DNA of 21,817 bases. It comes from JBOGVZ01 sp050692985. Its GTDB lineage: Bacteria > Actinomycetota > UBA4738 > CALAEC01. The DNA is taken from assembly GCA_050692985.1 (NCBI GenBank), contig JBOGVZ010000012.1:1-21817 (forward strand), read 5' to 3'. The number at the start of each line of letters is the position of its first letter. Position 1 is the first letter of the stretch. The notes under the pieces are model-generated. The model did no database searches. It saw only the letters and a program-made list of their open reading frames with translations, and was not told the DNA's origin. Made by a program: the position numbers and the translations under genes. This document shows, in pieces, positions 12,168-20,807 of this stretch.

Positions 12168-14363
12168 TCAATCGAGCAACGAGTCGAACCTCTGCATCGT
12201 TTCGCTCAGCCGGCCCGCAAGCGTCCCTGCGAACCAGCGATGCAGGACGATGGCTACCACGGGATCGTCGGTCTCTATCCGTGCGATCTGCTCGCGTGAA
12301 CACTTGAGGACCACACAGGGGGTCTCGGCCACGACGTCGGCGGTGCGCGGCACACGAGTGTAGAACGCGAGCTCGCCAACCACGACTCCCGGGCGAAGGG
12401 TCCTGAGGCGCACGTGCTTGCCCCCCGGCGTGACGGTCTCGACCGACAGCCGGCCTTCCGAGAGGACGTAGAGGTCGCCGGGCGGCTCCCCCTGCCGCAG
12501 CAGCACCGTGCCCTCGCTCACCGCGACCCGCTCCATGTAGGGGGCCAGCTCGGCGGGCAGCTCGGCGTCGCCCGCGGCTACCTCCTCCCCCGCAGCCGCC
12601 AGCCCCTCCGCGAGCAAGGCATCCTCGCAGCGCTCCAGGCCCCGATCGAGGTCGGACGCGAACCGGAACCTCCCCCCGTCCTCGGTTACCCCGCTCCGCT
12701 CGAGCTCGGCGCGCACGGGCCCGGAAGCTCCCGTGACGACCACTTCGGACCCGTGTGAGCCGGACAGGCGCACCGCCTTGGAGAACGCGACGACGGCCGA
12801 GGAGTCCATGCCGGTCACACGCCACAGGTCGATCACCACGAACCGCGGTGGTGAGGATTCGGCCCTGGTCCGGATCCGCTCGAGGAAGCGGACGGCCGAG
12901 CCGAAGAAGACGTACCCACTCAAGCGCAGGATCAGGACGCGGTCGCGTAGTGCACGCAGCGCCGCGCGCTCGGCGGGCGGGCGGTCGACGTTGCTGTGGT
13001 ACGCATCTCCGAACGAGACCTGGCGCACGAGGTCCACCCGCCCGTAGCTGAACGCGAACAGCAGAGCTGCGAGCACCAGGCCGACCACGATCCCGGTGAG
13101 GTACCCCTGGGCGATGATCACCGCGAGGATCACGAGGACCACGAGGTACTCGATCCGGGGAAGTGTCTTCCGCTTGTCCCAGACCCACTCAACGATGAAG
13201 GCGAGCCCCAGGAACACAAGCACCCCGCTCACGATCGTCCGCGGGATCAGCTCGACGACCGACGCACCGGCCACGACGGCCGCCAAAGGGACGAACGCCG
13301 CGATGAGGCCCGCGCGGCGCGCGTTGGCGTCCATCCGCGCCGCCAGCGCCGTGAGGCTGAGCGCGTGGTACCCGGGGATCCCACCGATCGCGCCGGACAC
13401 GACGTTCAGCACGCCCACGTCGCGCAGCTCCGCGTTGGTGTCCAGATCCCGGTCCAGCAAGACCTCGGTCCCTCCGATGTTGAACAGCAGGGCCAGGGTG
13501 GCGACGAACACCGCGGTGGCGATCGCCGGCCACGCGTCAGCCACGATCGTCCAGTCCGCACCGGTGATCGCGCGCAGCGTCCAGGGCTGCCAGAGCGTGG
13601 TCGTCTCGAACGGCCCGAGCAGCCACCCGCCCTGACGGAGGTCACCGACACTCGAACCGCTCGCCAAGGCGACCGCGACGAACACCACCAGCCCGATGCC
13701 GATCGTCACCGGGATGACCAGCGGTCTCCGCACGATCCGCATCGCGAGGAGCAAGACCAGCCCGAAGGCGAAGGCCGGTAGCCAGCGCACCAAGGTGTAC
13801 GGGCGCGCCAGGTTGGTGAGCCGGAGGAGGTCGACCTGTGCGCGCGACCCGACGAAGATTCCGCCCGTGAGGAGGAGCCAGCCGGTGCCGGCCAGGAACC
13901 CGCCGACGACGGGGTATGGCACGAACCGGATCAGGTTCCCCCACCGGCGCCACCCGAGCACCAGGAAGGACAGCCCGCACAACACCGTGACCACCAGCGT
14001 CGCCGCGATCACGGTGAGGAACACGTCTGGGGCCTCGAAATCCTGAATCCCCGTGACAACCGCGAGCTGCTTCAGTTGCGAGGCCTTCGCGGCGGCGGAA
14101 GCGGCTGCAGCCGCCAGCACGGCTGCTGCGGCGTCCTGCACGCTCCCGACCACGCCGCGGCGGCCTCCCCGCCTCGCCAGCGTCGCCATCGTAAACGCGG
14201 CGGCAACCAGGTACAGGCCGATGCCGTCGGGGAGGTTCTGCGAGACCAGCCCGCCGAATAGGAAGGCGGCGAACGCCACCGCGAGCACCGTCTCGACGGC
14301 ACCGATGATGACGCCCGCGGCGATGGCGACCGGCCACCCCCCGGATCTCGGCGTCGAAACCAT
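12168..14363 (-). CDS. SulP-family transporter with STAS and cyclic-nucleotide-binding domains (copy 1)
   Basis: A 731-residue inner-membrane protein. Residues about 1-440 are a SulP/SLC26 membrane domain of many hydrophobic helices, with GVVGSVQD near the N-terminus and RFVPYPVVGGFLAGTGWLLL further on. Residues about 475-585 are a STAS domain (LILRLSGYVFFGSA; conserved MDSSAV). Residues about 605-731 are a cNMP-binding domain (GTVLLRQGEPPGDLYVLSEG; phosphate cassette GELAFYTRVPRTADVVAE). SulP proteins carry inorganic or organic anions such as sulfate or bicarbonate; the substrate here cannot be deduced. ATG 14363 is chosen because GAAGAGG precedes it directly and it aligns with the paralogue; the longer frame overlaps the neighbour. 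It follows the second SulP gene by 11 bp in the same operon. Transport may respond to cyclic nucleotide. Confidence 0.9.
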   Translation of the reverse strand: MVSTPRSGGWPVAIAAGVIIGAVETVLAVAFAAFLFGGLVSQNLPDGIGLYLVAAAFTMATLARRGGRRGVVGSVQDAAAAVLAAAAASAAAKASQLKQLAVVTGIQDFEAPDVFLTVIAATLVVTVLCGLSFLVLGWRRWGNLIRFVPYPVVGGFLAGTGWLLLTGGIFVGSRAQVDLLRLTNLARPYTLVRWLPAFAFGLVLLLAMRIVRRPLVIPVTIGIGLVVFVAVALASGSSVGDLRQGGWLLGPFETTTLWQPWTLRAITGADWTIVADAWPAIATAVFVATLALLFNIGGTEVLLDRDLDTNAELRDVGVLNVVSGAIGGIPGYHALSLTALAARMDANARRAGLIAAFVPLAAVVAGASVVELIPRTIVSGVLVFLGLAFIVEWVWDKRKTLPRIEYLVVLVILAVIIAQGYLTGIVVGLVLAALLFAFSYGRVDLVRQVSFGDAYHSNVDRPPAERAALRALRDRVLILRLSGYVFFGSAVRFLERIRTRAESSPPRFVVIDLWRVTGMDSSAVVAFSKAVRLSGSHGSEVVVTGASGPVRAELERSGVTEDGGRFRFASDLDRGLERCEDALLAEGLAAAGEEVAAGDAELPAELAPYMERVAVSEGTVLLRQGEPPGDLYVLSEGRLSVETVTPGGKHVRLRTLRPGVVVGELAFYTRVPRTADVVAETPCVVLKCSREQIARIETDDPVVAIVLHRWFAGTLAGRLSETMQRFDSLLD

Positions 14364-14374
14364 CCTCTTCGACC

Positions 14375-16522
14375 TCAGTCGAGCAGCACGTCGAGGGTAC
14401 GCATCGTGTCGCCCAGACGGTAGGCGATGGTGCCGGCGAGCCAGCGGTGCAGGTCTGCCGCCGCATCGGGGTCTTCCGCCTCCATCCGCGCGATCTGCTC
14501 GCGCGAGCACCGGAGCACCACGCACCGCGTCTCTGCCACGACGTCCGCGGTGCGCGGCACCCCCGTATATAGCGCGATCTCCCCGACGACGGCCCCCGGG
14601 CGGAGCGTTCGCAGCCGGAGCCGCTTCCCCTCAGGCGTGCTGATCTCCACGGCCAGGCGGCCCTCCGCAAGCACATAGATATCGCCCGGTGGCTCGTCCT
14701 GATGGAGCAGGACGGTCCCCTCCGCCAGCGGCACGCGCTCGAAGTGCGGGGCGAGCCCCGGAGGGAAACCGTCCGGCCCCGTGACCCCGTCGCCCTCGGG
14801 AGCGGCGGGCTCGAGCAGGGCCTCCTCGCAGCGCAGCAAGCCGCTATCCAGGTCGGTCTCGAATGAGACGACGCCCTGCGTGCCCAGCACGCCGCCTCGC
14901 TCGAGCCGTGTGCGGACCCCCTCGGACGCCCCGGTGAGCACGATCTGCGTGCCCTGGGCGGAGGCCAGACGTTCGGCCTTCGCCAGGGTGGCTACCGCAG
15001 AGGCGTCGACGCCGGTCACGCGCCCCAGGTCGATCACGACGAAACGGGGGGGTGTCTGGCTGTCGACTCGCGCCCGGATCCGCTCGAGCAGGCGATTCGC
15101 GGAACCGAAGAACAAGTGTCCGCTCACCCGCAGGATCTGGACCTTGTCTGCGAGGGCAGGGAGGCGTTCGCGTTCATCGGGCGGGCGGTCGACACTGCTG
15201 CGGTAGACGTCGCCGAAGGTGACCTCGTGCACCAGGTCCACGCGGGCGTAGGTGAGTGCCAACAGGCCCACCGCGAGCACGAGCCCGACGACGAACCCCG
15301 GCAAGTACCCCCGCGCCACGACGACCGCGAGGATCACCAGGACGACGACGTATTCGATCCGGGGCAAGGACCTGCGCCGCTCCCAGACCCATTCGGCGAT
15401 GAACGAGAGGCCCAGGAACACGAGCATCCCACCCACGATCATCCTGGGTATGAGCTCGAGGACCGTTGCGCCGAACAGCAGCGTAGCCAGGGGGACAGCG
15501 GCGGCGACCAGGCCCGCGCGCTGGGCGTCGACGTTCATACCGGCCGCCAGGGACGTGAGGTTGCGAGCGTGGTAGCCGGGCATCCCGCCCAGGGCGCCCG
15601 AGACGAGGTTCAGCAGCCCTGCGTCACGGAGCTCCTGGTCGGTATCCAGATCCTGGTCGAGGACGACCTCGGTGCGACCGAGGCTATTCAGCAGCACGAG
15701 GGCGGCCACGATCACCGCGACGGTGATGACCGCCCAGGATCGCGCGACGGAGACCCAGTCAGCGTTGGTGAGCGCGAGCGCGCTCCAGGTGTTCCAGAAC
15801 ATGTCCCCGTAGAACGGGCCCATCAGCCATCCACCCTCACGGACGTCGTCCATCGACGCCCCCATCGCGAGGACCACGAGCGCGAACCCCGCCAGCCCGA
15901 TGCCGATCGTCACTGGGATCGTGAGGGGCTTCTTCACGATCCGCACGGCGAGCAGCAGGACGAAGCCGAAGGCGACGGTGGGAAGCCACAAGCGCAGAGC
16001 CCCGCCCTCGAAAAGATCCTCGAGGTCCGTGTAGAAGAGCGGCTCGCCAATCGCCATGTGGATACCGCCCTGAAGGAGCAGCCACCCTGCCCCAGCGATC
16101 AATCCGCCGACGACCGGAACAGGGATGTACCGGATCAGGTCACTGCGTCGGCGTACCCCCAGCACGAGGAACGTCACCCCGCACAGGACCGTCACCACCA
16201 CGGTCGCAGCGACGACGGTGAGGAAGCCCGTTTCCAAGGATCCCCGGAGGGCGGACTTGGCGACTACGATCGAGAGGATCGCCGCGACCGCCCCCTGCAG
16301 GCCGCCGACCACGCCCCGCTTCCCGGCGCGCCAGGCGAGGATCGCGAGGGTCAGGAACGCGGCACCCAGGTACAAGCCGATGCCCTCAGCCTGGTAGGAG
16401 ACGATCCGTCCGCCGAAGACGAGCGAAGCGAATGCGACCGCGAACACCGCCTCGACGACACCGATCAGTGCGCCGGCAACGAGCACCGTCGGCCACCGAC
16501 CGGTTTGACCCTGCTCCGGCAC
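14375..16522 (-). CDS. SulP-family transporter with STAS and cyclic-nucleotide-binding domains (copy 2)
   Basis: A 715-residue paralogue of the downstream gene with the same three-part architecture. The SulP membrane domain covers about 1-430 (RYIPVPVVGGLIAGAGWLLL; MPGYHARNLTSLAAGM). The STAS domain covers about 458-565 (VQILRVSGHLFFGSANRLLE; VDASAVATLAKAE). The cNMP-binding domain covers about 587-715 (GTVLLHQDEPPGDIYVLAEG; cassette GEIALYTGVPRTADVVAE). GTG 16522 is preferred: GGGGAG lies just upstream and the mature N-terminus then matches the paralogue in length. An ATG at 16606 or 16618 would add about 28-32 poorly conserved residues with no RBS. It is first in a two-gene minus-strand operon. 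The pair probably arose by tandem duplication and has since diverged. The two proteins may form homo- or heterodimers. Confidence 0.9.
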   Translation of the reverse strand: MPEQGQTGRWPTVLVAGALIGVVEAVFAVAFASLVFGGRIVSYQAEGIGLYLGAAFLTLAILAWRAGKRGVVGGLQGAVAAILSIVVAKSALRGSLETGFLTVVAATVVVTVLCGVTFLVLGVRRRSDLIRYIPVPVVGGLIAGAGWLLLQGGIHMAIGEPLFYTDLEDLFEGGALRLWLPTVAFGFVLLLAVRIVKKPLTIPVTIGIGLAGFALVVLAMGASMDDVREGGWLMGPFYGDMFWNTWSALALTNADWVSVARSWAVITVAVIVAALVLLNSLGRTEVVLDQDLDTDQELRDAGLLNLVSGALGGMPGYHARNLTSLAAGMNVDAQRAGLVAAAVPLATLLFGATVLELIPRMIVGGMLVFLGLSFIAEWVWERRRSLPRIEYVVVLVILAVVVARGYLPGFVVGLVLAVGLLALTYARVDLVHEVTFGDVYRSSVDRPPDERERLPALADKVQILRVSGHLFFGSANRLLERIRARVDSQTPPRFVVIDLGRVTGVDASAVATLAKAERLASAQGTQIVLTGASEGVRTRLERGGVLGTQGVVSFETDLDSGLLRCEEALLEPAAPEGDGVTGPDGFPPGLAPHFERVPLAEGTVLLHQDEPPGDIYVLAEGRLAVEISTPEGKRLRLRTLRPGAVVGEIALYTGVPRTADVVAETRCVVLRCSREQIARMEAEDPDAAADLHRWLAGTIAYRLGDTMRTLDVLLD

Positions 16523-16689
16523 GCTCCCCGATCCTCGCGTCAGCAGATCTCGGACGACCCTACAGGCAATGCATTCCGGCCGCCACAGGGGAGGGCCGCA
16601 AGTCATGCGCATCCACAAGCTCGAAGATGCTGCCGATATGTGCCTTCAAGACGTCGGCGATGAGTCGCATGGGGTGAAGAGAAGCCCCG

Positions 16690-17022
16690 TCAGGCAAATG
16701 TTGGCGCTCTCCAGGGCTCGCGGGAGTCGAGAAGCCGGTCTCGGACCTGCTGCCGGAGCAACAGCGGGCCGATGCCGCGGTCAACGAGCCCACGCAACCA
16801 GGCCAGCACCAGCTCGCGGATCTGCTCCCCCAGGTCATCTCGAGCGTACCGGTCGCCTTGTCCCAGATCCTGGTCGCCGAGGTAGGTCAGCTCGACCAGA
16901 GGGCCCAGCACCTCCGGGTCGCCAAAGCCGTACTCCGTGTATCGCTGGAGTGCGAGACGCACGAGGGTTCGAAGTGTGGACCGGTCGCCCTTGTGATGTC
17001 TCGGGACATCCTTCCACCTCAC
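16690..17022 (-). CDS. Hypothetical protein, about 110 residues, mostly helical
   Basis: I do not recognise this protein. From a GTG at 17022 the frame encodes a basic N-terminus (WKDVPRHHKGDRSTLRTLV), then amphipathic helical stretches (LVRLALQRYTEYGFGDPEVL; LGEQIRELVLAWLRGLVDRG), and ends PWRAPTFA. Its amino-acid make-up is protein-like, and no competing frame in this gap is better. The RBS is weak and the same frame stays open far upstream, where it is clearly a shadow of other genes. The start is therefore uncertain and the gene could be a remnant. It lies between the SDR gene and the SulP pair on the same strand. Confidence 0.4.
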   Translation of the reverse strand: MRWKDVPRHHKGDRSTLRTLVRLALQRYTEYGFGDPEVLGPLVELTYLGDQDLGQGDRYARDDLGEQIRELVLAWLRGLVDRGIGPLLLRQQVRDRLLDSREPWRAPTFA

Positions 17023-17105
17023 TTGAGGGGCTGGTCGGGCCAGCCTTCGGGACCGCGTTTTCGAGCGGTCCCACTGGGACGGGGCGCGGGTGCCGTGCCG
17101 GTTGG

Positions 17106-17804
17106 TCAAGAGCGGGAGATCGTCATCTCGGTGACGTGGGCGGCGCCGGGGTCGAGCGTCACCCGCAGGATCTGGCGGGCCACGTCGCGGGGGTCCATGT
17201 ACGTAGTGAGGTCCGGGGAGCGGCCGGTCTGGGGTGACCAGAACGGGGTCCGCATCCCCCCGGGGTACACCGTGAGGGTGCGCACGGGGCTCCCCTTCAC
17301 GGCCGCCCGGAGCGCCTCCATGAACCCCCGGGCGCCCCATTTGGCCGCGGTGTAGGCGGCCTCGTCCGGGCGTCCCACCAGGGCCGCCGAGGAGAGCACG
17401 CTGACGATGGTCCCCCCACCGCCCGCCCGCAGGATCGGGAGGGCGGTGGCGGTGGCCAGCATCAACCCCGTGAGGTTCCCGGCTAGGACCTCGTCCACGG
17501 CCGTCCCCGTGAGGTCCTCCACCGGCCCGAACCGGCCCACCCCGGCCACGTTGAACAGGAACCTCAGGGTGCCGCTGGCTGCGACGTCCTGGAATGCCGC
17601 TCGCACCTGAGCCTGGTCCGAGACGTCGCAGGGGACCCCACGGACCTCGACGCCCGCGGCCCGAAGGTGTCCCAGAGCATCCTCGAGACGGGCGGCGTCC
17701 CGGGCGAGGATGACCACCCCGATGTCCTCGGCGTTCAACCCCTCGGCCAGGGCCAGGCCCAGGCCCGAGCTGCCCCCCGTCACCACCGCCAGTCGATCGA
17801 CCAT
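17106..17804 (-). CDS. Short-chain dehydrogenase/reductase (SDR family)
   Basis: A 232-residue classical SDR. The NAD(P)-binding motif TGGSSGLG lies at about residues 9-16, a CDVSD cofactor/adenine-site motif follows, and NVAG stands in place of the usual NNAG. The catalytic Ser is in VLSSAAL, and the Tyr-Lys pair is in YTAAKWG. The product would be a soluble NAD(P)H-dependent oxidoreductase; the substrate is unknown. ATG 17804 is chosen because GGGAG precedes it by about 8 nt and the Rossmann motif follows closely. A longer frame adds 26 residues without homology. It diverges from the LacI-type regulator and might be controlled from the same intergenic region. Confidence 0.9.
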   Translation of the reverse strand: MVDRLAVVTGGSSGLGLALAEGLNAEDIGVVILARDAARLEDALGHLRAAGVEVRGVPCDVSDQAQVRAAFQDVAASGTLRFLFNVAGVGRFGPVEDLTGTAVDEVLAGNLTGLMLATATALPILRAGGGGTIVSVLSSAALVGRPDEAAYTAAKWGARGFMEALRAAVKGSPVRTLTVYPGGMRTPFWSPQTGRSPDLTTYMDPRDVARQILRVTLDPGAAHVTEMTISRS

Positions 17805-17875
17805 CCGCGCAGCTCCCGCGTCCGAGCCAACGATAGCCGGGCCGTCGTCCGGGCGGCGTCCCACCTCGCGCCGGC

Positions 17876-17905
17876 TTGACATTCGGGCCGCCGCCGTGCT
17901 GTGGT
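17876..17905 (+). promoter_or_regulatory. Possible promoter for the LacI regulator-sugar ABC operon
   Basis: A perfect -35 TTGACA (17876-17881) is followed after 18 bp by TGTGGT (17900-17905), a 3-of-6 match to the -10 consensus. The predicted transcription start falls inside the palindromic operator just downstream, which fits repression by blocking initiation. The -10 is weak, so this is tentative. A second TTGACA at 17908 overlaps the operator but has no plausible -10. Confidence 0.4.
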
Positions 17906-17909
17906 AGTT

Positions 17910-17921
17910 GACAACGTTGTC
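17910..17921. promoter_or_regulatory. Palindromic LacI-family operator
   Basis: GACAACGTTGTC is a perfect 12-bp palindrome with the central CG and AACGTT core typical of LacI/GalR operators. It lies 31 bp before the regulator's start codon and overlaps the predicted transcription start. I infer autoregulation of the lacI-ABC operon, with possible effect on the divergent SDR gene. Confidence 0.65.
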
Positions 17922-17952
17922 TCACGTCCCGGGTCTGGGGGGCCAAGCGGAG

Positions 17953-18948
17953 GTGAGGGCTCGGCCGAAGATGGTTGACGTGGCCAGGCGGGCGGAGGTC
18001 AGCCTGAAGACCGTGTCGCGTGTAATCAACGACGAGCCGGGGGTCCGGCCGGAGACCGCGGCCCGGGTCAGGGACGCGGTGAAGGCCCTGGGGTACCGCG
18101 CCAACGATATCGCCCGGAACCTTCGCAGGGGCCGCCCCCTGGCCACCGTGGGGCTCGTGATCGAGGACGTCCGGAACCCCTTCTACTCCAGCATGGCCCG
18201 GAGCGTGGAGGAGGTCGCCCGGCAGCGCGGGTACATGGTGATCACCGCCAGCTCGGACGAGGATCCGGGGGCCGAGCGGAAGGCCGTGGGGGCACTCCTG
18301 GAGCGCCGGGTGGGAGGGCTCCTCATCGTTCCCGCCGGCAGGGACCACGCCTACCTCCTGGACGAGATCCGTCTGGGGACCCCTGTGGTGTTCATGGATC
18401 GCCCGGCCGAGGGCGTCGAGGTCGACGAGATCCTGCTCGACAACGTGGGCGGGGCCCGCCGCGCGGTCCAGCACCTCCTGGCCCAGGGCCACCACCGGAT
18501 CGGGGTAGTGGCCGATCCGCCGACGATCTACACGATCAGCGAGCGAGTGTCCGGATACCAAGCCACGCTGGAGGAGGCCGGTATCCCGATCGACGAGGAC
18601 CTGCTCCGGGTGGGGGCCCACGACGTGCGCGAGGCGGAGGCGGCCACCCGGGAGCTGCTGTCTCTGCCCGATCCGCCCACGGCCATCTTCGCCACCAACA
18701 ACCGGGTGACCATCGGCGCGCTCCACGCGCTCCGGGCCGGGGGCGCCGGGGTGGCCCTGGTGGGGTTCGATGACTTCGAGCTGGCCGACCTGGTGGGGGT
18801 CAGCGTGATCCGCAACTCCCCCCGGGAGATGGGGCGGAGGGCCGCCGAGCTGCTCTTCTCCCGCCTCCAGGGGGACGAGCGGCCGCCGCAGCGGATCGTC
18901 CTTCCCACCGAGCTCGTGGCCCGAGGGTCGGGAGAGGTCCCCCGGTGA
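17953..18948 (+). CDS. LacI-family transcriptional regulator
   Basis: A 331-residue regulator. The N-terminal helix-turn-helix reads MVDVARRAEVSLKTVSRVIN, followed by the hinge helix region ending ARNLRRGR. From about residue 60 there is a periplasmic-binding-protein-like effector domain (VGLVIEDVRNPFYSSMARSV, RVGGLLIVPAG, VVFMDRP, AIFATNNRVTIGAL, VALVGFDDFELADL). Its ligand is probably the sugar carried by the adjacent transporter. GTG 17953 is preferred because the RxRPKM start is typical of the family and it leaves the operator in the 5' leader. ATG 17971, better spaced from GGAGGTGAGG, is possible. A start at 17908 would place the operator inside the gene. Its stop overlaps the ATPase start (GTGA). 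Confidence 0.92.
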   Translation: MRARPKMVDVARRAEVSLKTVSRVINDEPGVRPETAARVRDAVKALGYRANDIARNLRRGRPLATVGLVIEDVRNPFYSSMARSVEEVARQRGYMVITASSDEDPGAERKAVGALLERRVGGLLIVPAGRDHAYLLDEIRLGTPVVFMDRPAEGVEVDEILLDNVGGARRAVQHLLAQGHHRIGVVADPPTIYTISERVSGYQATLEEAGIPIDEDLLRVGAHDVREAEAATRELLSLPDPPTAIFATNNRVTIGALHALRAGGAGVALVGFDDFELADLVGVSVIRNSPREMGRRAAELLFSRLQGDERPPQRIVLPTELVARGSGEVPR

Positions 18949-19724
18949 CCGTCGCCGCCACGGGCAACGGTCCGCTCCTGGAGGCCCGGGGGATGGTCAA
19001 GAACTACGGCCACGTCCGGGCCCTCCAGGGGATCCATTTCGAGGTGCTGCCCGGGGAGGTGGCCGCCCTCGTGGGGGACAACGGCGCGGGGAAGAGCACC
19101 CTGATCAAGATCCTGTCCGGGACCCTCCAGCCGGACGGCGGGGAGATCCGGTTCGAGGGACGCCCGGTGATGATCGACACCCCGATCGAGGCCAGGCACC
19201 TGGGGCTCGAGACCGTGTATCAGGACCTGGCCCTGGCCGAGGACCTGGACCCGGCGGCCAACCTGTTCCTGGGCCGCGAGGTCTTCCGGGCCGGCTTGCT
19301 GGGCAGGCTGGGGTTCCTGGACAAGAAGGCCATGCGGGCCCGGGCCGAGGAAGCATTCGCGTCGCTGGGGATCGGTCTCCAGGACACCGGCGTGGAGGTG
19401 GCCATGCTGTCCGGCGGCCAGCGCCAGGGAGTGGCCGTGAGCCGGGCGGTCACCTGGGCCAGCCGGGTCATCTTCATGGACGAGCCCACGGCGGCACTGG
19501 GGGTGATCCAGGCCCAGAAGGTCCTGGACCTCATCCGGCGGCTACGCGAGGCGGGGATGTCGGTGGTCCTCATCAGCCACAACCTCCCCCAGGTGTTCGA
19601 GGTCGCGGACCGCATCCACGTCCTGCGACTGGGCAAGCGAGTGGCGGTCATGGACCCGGGCGAGGTGAACATGGACGACGTGGTGCGGGCCATGACCGGG
19701 GCCCGGGAAGAGGAGGGGACCTGA
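18945..19724 (+). CDS. Sugar ABC transporter ATP-binding protein (single-NBD, FrcA-like)
   Basis: A 259-residue ABC ATPase. Walker A is GDNGAGKST, the Q-loop is TVYQDLAL, the signature is LSGGQRQ, Walker B is VIFMDEPTAALG and the switch His is in LISHN. It has one nucleotide-binding domain, unlike the two-domain RbsA/XylG/MglA ATPases, so a homodimer would drive the permease, as in FrcA-type systems. The GTG start overlaps the regulator's stop by four bases, and the stop overlaps the permease start by one base (TGATG), showing tight operon coupling. It acts at the cytoplasmic face of the membrane. Confidence 0.93.
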   Translation: MTVAATGNGPLLEARGMVKNYGHVRALQGIHFEVLPGEVAALVGDNGAGKSTLIKILSGTLQPDGGEIRFEGRPVMIDTPIEARHLGLETVYQDLALAEDLDPAANLFLGREVFRAGLLGRLGFLDKKAMRARAEEAFASLGIGLQDTGVEVAMLSGGQRQGVAVSRAVTWASRVIFMDEPTAALGVIQAQKVLDLIRRLREAGMSVVLISHNLPQVFEVADRIHVLRLGKRVAVMDPGEVNMDDVVRAMTGAREEEGT

Positions 19725-20773
19725 TGGGGCCGGACCGGACGCCCCTCGACCAGGTCGAGCCCGCCGAGCGGATCCCAGGCGAGGAGGTGCTGGTCCGCCG
19801 GCGGGGGGTGGCCAGCCTGGTCGCGGCCACGTCCACGTGGATATTCCTGGTGCTGCTGGTGATCATCGGGGTGTTCGCTGCCCTCAACTTCGACGCCTTC
19901 GCCTCGGTATCGAACGTCCGCAACGTCATGATCGACGCCTCCGGGCTCCTGATCATCTCGGTGGGCATGACCTTCGTGATCATCACCGCCGGCATCGACC
20001 TGTCCGTGGGATCGGTGCTGGTGTTCTCCAGCGTGGTCGGCGCGCTGGTGATGCGGGCCATGGGAGGGGAGGGGCTCACGGCGATCCTGGTGGGGTTGGT
20101 CAGCACGCTGGCGGCCGGGCTGGCCTGGGGCCTGGTGAACGGCACGCTGATCGCCAAGGCCCGGATCCCCCCGCTGATCGTGACCCTGGGGACGCTGGGG
20201 ATGGCCTTGGGGAGCGCCCTCCTGCTCACCGGCGGCATCAACGTCCGGGGGATGCCCATCGAGCTGGTGACCACCGTGGGGATCGGGCGCCTGTTCGACA
20301 CGATCCCGTACCTGGTGGTGATCGCCGCGGGGGTCACCGTGTTCGGAGCCGTGCTGCTGCACTTCACGCGCTTCGGGCGGTTCACGTTCGCGATCGGCTC
20401 CAACGCCGAGGCGGCCCGGCGCGCCGGCATCAACGTCCCCCGGCACCTGATCAAGGTGTACGGCATGGCCGGACTGCTGGCGGGCCTGGCCGGGTTCCTG
20501 TCGCTGGCCCGATTCACCGCCACCACCATCCAGGGCCACGCCACGGACAACCTCCAGGCCATCGCCGCGGTGGTGATCGGCGGCACCAGCCTGTTCGGCG
20601 GTGTGGGGACGATCGCCGGGACGGTGGTTGGGGTGTTCATCCCATCCGTGCTCCAGAACGGTTTCATCATCATCCGGGTCCAGCCCTTCTGGCAGCAGGT
20701 CGCCGTGGGGGCGGTCCTGGTGCTCGCCGTGTACGTGGACCAGCTCAAGCGGCGTGCGAGGGAACGGCAGTAG
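19724..20773 (+). CDS. Sugar ABC transporter permease (RbsC/FrcC-like)
   Basis: A 349-residue polytopic membrane protein of the branched-chain amino-acid/ribose-type permease family. The family signature ITAGIDLSVGSVLVFSSVVG is near residue 85. Other typical segments are IPPLIVTLGTLGM, the cytoplasmic coupling loop IGSNAEAARRAGINV, and VVIGGTSLFGGVGTIAGTVVG. An unusually long hydrophilic N-terminus of about 35 residues precedes the first helix. RBS AGGAGGGG lies just before the start. It pairs with the adjacent ATPase and binding protein. The exact sugar cannot be read from sequence. Confidence 0.93.
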   Translation: MGPDRTPLDQVEPAERIPGEEVLVRRRGVASLVAATSTWIFLVLLVIIGVFAALNFDAFASVSNVRNVMIDASGLLIISVGMTFVIITAGIDLSVGSVLVFSSVVGALVMRAMGGEGLTAILVGLVSTLAAGLAWGLVNGTLIAKARIPPLIVTLGTLGMALGSALLLTGGINVRGMPIELVTTVGIGRLFDTIPYLVVIAAGVTVFGAVLLHFTRFGRFTFAIGSNAEAARRAGINVPRHLIKVYGMAGLLAGLAGFLSLARFTATTIQGHATDNLQAIAAVVIGGTSLFGGVGTIAGTVVGVFIPSVLQNGFIIIRVQPFWQQVAVGAVLVLAVYVDQLKRRARERQ

Positions 20774-20807
20774 AAGGATCGGCAGCGGAGAGGAAGGAGG
20801 AGGTGCC

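Noticed and set aside
15116..16663. 515-codon plus-strand frame opposite the second SulP gene
   Set aside because: Extremely His/Asp/Arg/Glu-rich, typical of the complement of a hydrophobic membrane protein gene; no independent support.
16560..16667. 36-codon minus-strand ORF (MRLIADVLKAHIGSIFELVD...) upstream of the second SulP gene
   Set aside because: Codon use is plausible, but there is no clear RBS, no family and no length to test it; it could be a remnant. Not strong enough to annotate.
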